NCBI GenBank assembly: GCA_964650975.1
Contig: CAZYWA010000277.1
Location: 1-9,935, forward strand
Length of the DNA: 9,935 nucleotides
Direction of reading: 5' to 3'
Origin: CAZYWA01 sp964650975 [NCBI: uncultured bacterium]
Lineage (GTDB): Bacteria > JADJOY01
This document shows, in pieces, positions 6,501-9,935 of this stretch. The translations under genes were made by a program, and so were the position numbers. Numbering within the stretch: the stretch's first letter is position 1; each line of letters begins with the position of its first letter. The notes beneath the pieces are model-generated. The model ran no database searches. It had not been told where the DNA came from and was given only the letters and a program-made list of their open reading frames with translations.

Positions 6501-6690
6501 CGACCCCGGCGCGCGCGTCATCGCGGTCTCGGGCCTGGCCGAGCTCGAGCAGCAGCTCTCGCACCTCCGCGACGTGGTCCGGCGGTTCCTGGTGAAGCCG
6601 GTGCCGCTCGCCGAGCTGGTGAACGCCGTGGATCAGCTGCTCGGCGGCGACGGCCAGCGGGCTCGCGCGCCATCCAAACCCGCGGCGTGA
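3547..6690 (+). CDS. Membrane-bound hybrid sensor histidine kinase (three PAS domains, C-terminal receiver)
   Basis: A 1047-residue inner-membrane sensor that autophosphorylates a histidine and passes the phosphate to its own receiver. Domain order: TM1 about 7-29; a periplasmic region of about 128 residues containing ALPIWNFEHEQI; TM2 159-178; a HAMP-like linker 179-230; PAS1 243-390, interrupted by a charged helical insert at about 259-295; PAS2 399-516; PAS3 527-650, each PAS ending in a D(V/I)T[EA]R-type linker. The dimerisation helix carries H676 in GVAHDLNN. The ATPase domain shows the N box (N787), DSGCG (830-834), FFTTK (847-851) and GTGLG (856-860). The receiver has acidic D921-D922, phospho-acceptor D967, S995 and K1017, so all key residues are intact. 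There is no HPt, DNA-binding or enzymatic output domain, so a separate partner is needed. The ATG has only a weak GAGAG upstream, and the 9-nt gap suggests coupling to the binding-protein gene before it. Confidence 0.96.
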   Translation: MDRKRTSVAFIVIVALVAATTASLGVLGHASYRPVRDARWQRLRESHAATTEQLSVALALPIWNFEHEQIDRIVESTMRNEAVSAVVVRLADRNHTIHARARDASGKLRVAQGERDIDSEGLTLLTHAITLGNDVLGTVEVLITPRFAEAELAHIRSSIVAIVVIVDAVLVLGLYLLLNELVLEPLRSLERFAAGVRSGSRSSDELGSVRFRGELRGLKDSTEAMISLLDARYADLQKSEQEFRSLFETTPVSLWEEDMSAVRARLDELRAQGVVDLERYLAEHPGVAAECAARIRVLDVNQATLDLHGAREKAELLGNIARTFAPESLVAFHAGLLAMWNGRTRMETDGVVQTLAGEPRRVVVRWSVVPGFERTWARALVCLSDVTERRRAEEALRLSEERFRSAMQHSPVGMGICAPDGRWLEVNPRLCAIVGYERDELLATDFESITHPDDHAADQALGRRLMSREIESGGIEKRYLHRDGRVVWVQVNVSLVWNADGTPRHFVAQIQDITARREAEQALREYQSKLELSMDLAGLAPWELDLESRKVMASESLFRIYRTTAAEQGGLEVEAEAVATKFWGPDAAELFNGELELMQSATDPAFTHQMEHGIVRADGSRGVVALRYSIVKDGAGRTVRAYGVTQDITERKNLEEQMLRMQRVESVGRLANGVAHDLNNILTPILMGSELFSVQGWNADDLHYRDMIRRSAERGADIVRQLLLFSRGVETDRIPTDVRKVLSDTVRMIRDTFPKTIDFQIHVPPDLWLVMGDATQLQQIALNLCVNARDAMGTRGRLEVGAENVVLDADAARARIGAQPGHYVVVNVSDSGCGIPPQILDKIWDPFFTTKPLGHGTGLGLSTVLGISRSHGGFVEVQSEVGRGTQILVYLPALQDRPIAAAETPDAGAEHGHGELILVVDDEEMIRETTRRALELSGYRVVVAANGFDGLASYAARRGEIAAVITDLWMPFLDGISMISELKKLDPGARVIAVSGLAELEQQLSHLRDVVRRFLVKPVPLAELVNAVDQLLGGDGQRARAPSKPAA

Positions 6691-6730
6691 TCGAGCCGCT
6701 CCGGACCGGCGACCTCGACCGACAGGATGG

Positions 6731-7123
6731 TCAAGCGGTCGGCCGCTTCTGGATCAGCTCGATCTTGTAGCCGTCGGGGTCCTCGACGAACGCGATCACC
6801 ATGGTGCCGTGCTTCATCGGGCCGGCGTCGCGAGTCACCTTGCCGCCGCGCTTCCGGATCTCCTCGCAGGCGGTGTGCGCGTCGGGCACCTCGAGCGCGA
6901 TGTGGCCGAAGCCGGTACCGATCTCGTAGCTCGCCACGCCCCAGTTGTGGGTGAGCTCGATCACCGCGCCGTCGGATTCGGGACCGAAACCCACGAAGGC
7001 CAGCGTGAACTTTCCGTCCGGGAAATCGTGCCTGCGCAGGAGCTTCATGCCGAGGACGTCGGTGTAGAAGGCGATCGAGCGATCGAGGTCGCCGACCCGG
7101 ATCATGGTGTGAAGAATTCGCAT
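6731..7123 (-). CDS. gloA: Lactoylglutathione lyase (glyoxalase I)
   Basis: A 130-residue cytoplasmic glyoxalase I, which isomerises the hemithioacetal of methylglyoxal and glutathione to S-lactoylglutathione (EC 4.4.1.5), the first step of methylglyoxal detoxification. The four metal ligands fall at H5, E56, H74 and E122, the same numbers as in the E. coli enzyme, in the contexts [26 protein letters not shown] and GYKIELIQ. The short length without the inserts of eukaryotic enzymes points to the nickel/cobalt-activated class. TCCTCC at 7131-7136 reads GGAGGA on this strand, 7 nt before the ATG, an excellent ribosome binding site. The gene begins 18 nt after the stop of a PAS/GAF histidine kinase on the same strand, so co-transcription is likely. 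Its 3' end converges on the hybrid kinase gene with 40 bp between the two stops and no obvious terminator. No gloB is in the window. Confidence 0.97.
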   Translation of the reverse strand: MRILHTMIRVGDLDRSIAFYTDVLGMKLLRRHDFPDGKFTLAFVGFGPESDGAVIELTHNWGVASYEIGTGFGHIALEVPDAHTACEEIRKRGGKVTRDAGPMKHGTMVIAFVEDPDGYKIELIQKRPTA

Positions 7124-7130
7124 GGGTCTT

Positions 7131-7136
7131 TCCTCC
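7131..7136 (-). promoter_or_regulatory. Ribosome binding site of gloA
   Basis: Reads GGAGGA on the minus strand with 7 nt to the ATG at 7123. It lies in the 18-nt gap between the kinase stop and gloA, so gloA can be translated independently even if it is transcribed from the kinase promoter. Confidence 0.8.
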
Positions 7137-7141
7137 CCCGC

Positions 7142-9935
7142 TCACGCCCGCGGCTCGGCGTCGAGCGCTCGCACCGCCGGAATGAACACCTCGAACAGGG
7201 CGCCCTGCCCGGGCGCGCTGGTCACCGCGATGTGGCCGCCGTGATTCTTCACGATGCCGTAGGTGGCCGCGAGCCCCAGGCCGCGTCCCTGGAACTTGGT
7301 GGTGAAGAAAGGCTCGAAGACCCGCGCCATGATCGCGGCGTCCATGCCCGCGCCGTCGTCGCCCACCGTCAGGCACACGTGCGGACCGGGCCGCAAGCCG
7401 GGACGCTTGGACGAGAGCTCGGCGTCGACCTCGGCGTTCCGGGTCCGGATCTCGAGCGAGCCCTTTCCGGCCAGCGACTCGACCCCGTTGATGCACAGGT
7501 TCACCACCACCTGCCCCATCTGCGTGGGATCGGCCTCGACCTGCCACAGCCCGGACGCGAGCTCCACCACCACCCGCACCCCCGCGGGAATCGAGCGACG
7601 CTGCAGTCCCAGCACCTCGGTGACGACCGTGTTCAGGTCGACCGGCAGCGAGCGCGTCTTGCCGCCGCGGGCGAACGCGACCAGCTGCTTCGCGAGGTCG
7701 CCGCCCTTCCGCGCCAGCTCCGAGATCTCGTGCACCACCTCGAGCTCGTCGTCGCGACCGGCCAGGCTGCGGCGCAGCATCTCGGTGTCGGTGAGCACCA
7801 CCGCCATCAGGTTGTTGAAGTCGTGCGCCACGCCGCCGGCGAGGGTCACGGTGGCTTCCATGCGCGACGCCGCCACCAGCGCCGCCTCGGCGCGCTTGCG
7901 GCGGGTGATGTCGCGCACCACGCCGGTGAAGAAGCGGCGATCGTCGGTGGTGAGCGCCGTCACCGAAAGCTCGAGGGGAAACGTCGTGCCGTCGCGATGG
8001 CGGCCGACTCCTTCGCCGATCGAGCCCAGCCCGCGCCGCAGGTACCAGCGCAAGAGCTCGGCGGCGCGCGGCTGGATCTCCTCGGGCATCAGCATCCGCA
8101 CGCTCCGCCCGACGACCTCGTCGGCGCGATAGCCGAAGGTCTGCTCGGCGGCCGGGTTGAAGGAGTGGATCACGCCCTCGACGTCGATGGTGACGATCGC
8201 GTCGAGCGCCGTGTCGACGATCGCGCGCACCCGCTCCTCGGTGCGCTTGCGCTCCGAGATGTCCTCGGCGAGGCCCGCGATGCGGTAGACCTCGCCGCGC
8301 CCGTTGCGCACCGGAAACGCGCGGTCGCGGATCCAGCGCACCGAGCCGTCGGGGCGCACCACCCGGTACTGCTCGTCGTAGGCGCCGGTCAGCTGGTTGG
8401 CGAGGGCCGCGTCGAGAACCCGGGGCCGGTCCTCGGGATGAATCGAATCCACCCAGGTGAGCGGCGATTCGTAGAGGTGGGCGCGCGGGCGGCCCCAGAT
8501 CACCTCGTAGGCGGGGCTCACGTAGAGCATCCGGCCCTTGTCGACGGTGGTCATCCAGAACACCTCGTCGATGTTCTCGGTGAGCTGCCGGAAGCGCTCC
8601 TCGCTGTCGCGCAGCTCCTCTTCCTGGCGCTTGCGCTGGGTGATGTCGACCGCCAGGCCCTCGGCGCCCACCACCTGGTGGCGCTCGTCGAAGATCGGAT
8701 ACTCGGCCACCTCGAGCCACCGGCGGCTGCCATCCTTGTGAAAGAACTCCACCTCGAAGGGCGGCGGCACCCGGCCGGAATTGGTGATCGCCTGCTGCCG
8801 CTCCGCGTGCTCGTTGACCGGGTTGTCGGTGAGCAGCTCGCGCACGTGGCCGATGATCTCCTCGGGCGTGTACCCCACCACGTGCACCGAGGAGGGCGCG
8901 GTGTAGGTGAAGACGCTGTCGACGCCCCGCGCGTAGATCAGCCGGTCACGCAGGCTCTCGACCAGCCGGCGGTAGCGCTCCTCGCTGCCCTTGAGCGCGT
9001 CCTCGGCGGCGCGCCGCTCCTCCTGCGCGCCGAGCGAGCGCGCCAGGACGCCCAGCACCTCGAGGTCCTCGCCGTGAGGCACCCGATCGTCGTCGAAGCC
9101 CACCATCAACACGCCGACGGCTTGGCCCTCGGTCCGGACCGCGTGCACCACGAGCGTGGCGAGGCCGGTCCCTCTGAGCAGCGGATCGCTGGCCGCGTAG
9201 GGCGAGCGCGCGAGGTCGCGCAGCACCTCGCGATCGCTCGGTCGCGCGTGTTGGGCGGCGACGCTCCCCGCGGCCGGGTGCTCCGCCGGGTGATCGCCCG
9301 GCACGTTCCAGGCTCCCAGGGTCCGCACCAGGTCGCCGTCGACGCGCTGGAAGATCGCGCACGTGGCGCCCAGGAGCTCGCCGGCCAGCACCGTGATCCG
9401 CTGCACGTTGGCCGCGGCGTCGAGCCCCAGGCCGGCGAGGCACCGATTCACCGCTCCCAGGCGGGCCTCGAGCTCGCGGCGCTCCTCGATCTCATGCCGC
9501 AAGCGCCAGTTGGCGGATTCGACGTCGGCCGCGCGCTGGATGGCCTCGCGCTCGAGCTCGTCACGCGACGCGCGCAGCTCGCGCGACGCCCGCTCCTCCG
9601 CCGTCATGTCGAGGGCCAGGCCGATCGAGCCGACGACCACGCCGGTGTCGTCGCGCAGCGGCTCGACGAAGGTCACGAAGCTGCGATCTCGCCAGCGGAA
9701 CTCGTAGTGCGAGCGCTCGCCGTCGAGCGCGCGCCGGTGCGCGGCGATCGGCGCGAAGCCGGGGTCGTCGGTGTGGAAGTAGTCGAAGAGCGAGAGCCCC
9801 ACCACCTGGCCGGGCTTGGCCGCGATATTGAAACCAAACCGGTGGGAGCGGTTGCCGAATAAATTGTCGTTAATCAAAATTGTGGGTGGTGGGGGCGGGG
9901 AAGCCGATACCGCGAAAGCGATACATTGATTCGCC
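7142..9935 (-). CDS. Multi-sensor histidine kinase (PAS-GAF-PAS-PAS-PAS), N-terminus incomplete
   Basis: A large sensor kinase without visible membrane segments, probably cytosolic. The frame stays open to the right window edge. The first usable in-frame start is a TTG at 9877 (911 residues), but it falls in or just before a PAS domain, so I treat the gene as running off the window. From that codon: PAS1 to about residue 92 with SLFDYFHTDDP (29-39); a charged coiled-coil linker 95-135; GAF about 140-290; PAS2 296-420; PAS3 424-545; PAS4 550-668; dimerisation helix with H685 in GGVAHDFNN; ATPase domain with N797, DDGAG (840-844), FEPFFTTK and GRGLG (864-868). Catalytic motifs look intact. There is no receiver, so a separate response regulator must exist elsewhere. 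gloA follows 18 nt downstream. The last ~95 bases of the window differ in composition, and the residues encoded there (poly-proline then ILINDNLFGN) do not read as a normal PAS N-terminus. Confidence 0.9.
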   Translation of the reverse strand, partial: ANQCIAFAVSASPPPPPTILINDNLFGNRSHRFGFNIAAKPGQVVGLSLFDYFHTDDPGFAPIAAHRRALDGERSHYEFRWRDRSFVTFVEPLRDDTGVVVGSIGLALDMTAEERASRELRASRDELEREAIQRAADVESANWRLRHEIEERRELEARLGAVNRCLAGLGLDAAANVQRITVLAGELLGATCAIFQRVDGDLVRTLGAWNVPGDHPAEHPAAGSVAAQHARPSDREVLRDLARSPYAASDPLLRGTGLATLVVHAVRTEGQAVGVLMVGFDDDRVPHGEDLEVLGVLARSLGAQEERRAAEDALKGSEERYRRLVESLRDRLIYARGVDSVFTYTAPSSVHVVGYTPEEIIGHVRELLTDNPVNEHAERQQAITNSGRVPPPFEVEFFHKDGSRRWLEVAEYPIFDERHQVVGAEGLAVDITQRKRQEEELRDSEERFRQLTENIDEVFWMTTVDKGRMLYVSPAYEVIWGRPRAHLYESPLTWVDSIHPEDRPRVLDAALANQLTGAYDEQYRVVRPDGSVRWIRDRAFPVRNGRGEVYRIAGLAEDISERKRTEERVRAIVDTALDAIVTIDVEGVIHSFNPAAEQTFGYRADEVVGRSVRMLMPEEIQPRAAELLRWYLRRGLGSIGEGVGRHRDGTTFPLELSVTALTTDDRRFFTGVVRDITRRKRAEAALVAASRMEATVTLAGGVAHDFNNLMAVVLTDTEMLRRSLAGRDDELEVVHEISELARKGGDLAKQLVAFARGGKTRSLPVDLNTVVTEVLGLQRRSIPAGVRVVVELASGLWQVEADPTQMGQVVVNLCINGVESLAGKGSLEIRTRNAEVDAELSSKRPGLRPGPHVCLTVGDDGAGMDAAIMARVFEPFFTTKFQGRGLGLAATYGIVKNHGGHIAVTSAPGQGALFEVFIPAVRALDAEPRA
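9841..9935. other. Compositionally odd right edge of the window
   Basis: Positions 9858-9881 are strongly A/T-rich (about 4 G/C in 24), followed by a purine-only G-rich run (9889-9902 after GGTGG) and then a mixed tail. This contrasts with uniformly G+C-rich coding DNA on the left. The kinase frame stays open through it but encodes a low-complexity ASPPPPPT stretch. It may be the true 5' end or promoter of the kinase gene, a recombination or insertion junction, or unreliable sequence at a contig end. Confidence 0.45.

Noticed and set aside
6691-6730. A bidirectional terminator in the 40-bp gap between the convergent stops.
   Set aside because: Only a 5-bp TCGAG/CTCGA and a 4-bp GCCG/CGGC pairing are present, with no T-rich run on either strand.
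6809-9862. A 1017-codon open frame on the plus strand, antisense to gloA and the second kinase.
   Set aside because: It mirrors the real minus-strand genes, which have clear domains and catalytic motifs. Its product is rich in His, Arg, Val and Ala with no recognisable fold, typical of antisense frames in high-G+C DNA.
1-9935. CRISPR array, tRNA or rRNA genes, insertion sequences, toxin-antitoxin or defence genes.
   Set aside because: I saw no regularly spaced repeats, tRNA-like cloverleaf, transposase motif or defence-family domain on either strand. The only repeats are the two structured copies and short direct or inverted repeats.

Overview
The window is a high-G+C stretch (about two thirds or more G+C by eye) with strong third-position G/C bias and long shadow reading frames on the opposite strands. 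A predicted outer-membrane lipoprotein, a periplasmic binding protein, a PilZ protein and two multi-PAS histidine kinases point to a free-living Gram-negative bacterium rich in signal transduction. A deltaproteobacterial or myxococcal type lineage is plausible, but no marker gene here fixes the taxonomy.

Layout, left to right. (1) Positions 1-408 hold no gene. They contain copy 1 of a roughly 140-bp dispersed repeat with a perfect 15-bp stem, then a short inverted repeat, a 14-bp palindrome and a good candidate sigma-54 promoter (350-365). (2) A PilZ-domain protein (409-840) has a clear Shine-Dalgarno sequence just downstream of that promoter. (3) A GH84-family beta-N-acetylglucosaminidase, predicted to be a lipoprotein, lies at 922-2343. 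(4) A 240-bp gap holds copy 2 of the repeat (2366-2499). (5) A two-gene sensory unit follows: an exported family-3-like solute-binding protein (2584-3537), then after 9 nt a membrane-bound hybrid histidine kinase with three PAS domains and a C-terminal receiver (3547-6690). (6) Converging on it from the minus strand is a second unit: a PAS/GAF multi-sensor histidine kinase (7142 to the right edge, incomplete at its N-terminus), followed 18 nt downstream by glyoxalase I, gloA (6731-7123).

How the parts may work together. The binding protein has no ABC permease or ATPase beside it and sits directly upstream of the kinase, so it probably supplies ligand information to the kinase. Neither kinase has a stand-alone response regulator in the window. 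The hybrid kinase carries its own receiver but no HPt domain or output domain, so the downstream steps must be encoded elsewhere. PilZ implies cyclic-di-GMP signalling, yet no GGDEF or EAL enzyme is present. GloA detoxifies methylglyoxal, and its tight spacing behind the second kinase suggests co-transcription.

The coding content consists of recognisable families, and I do not see a clearly new enzymatic or defence system. The least explained signals are the structured dispersed repeat, the sigma-54 promoter with an upstream palindrome in front of the PilZ gene, and the compositional break in the last ~95 bases.
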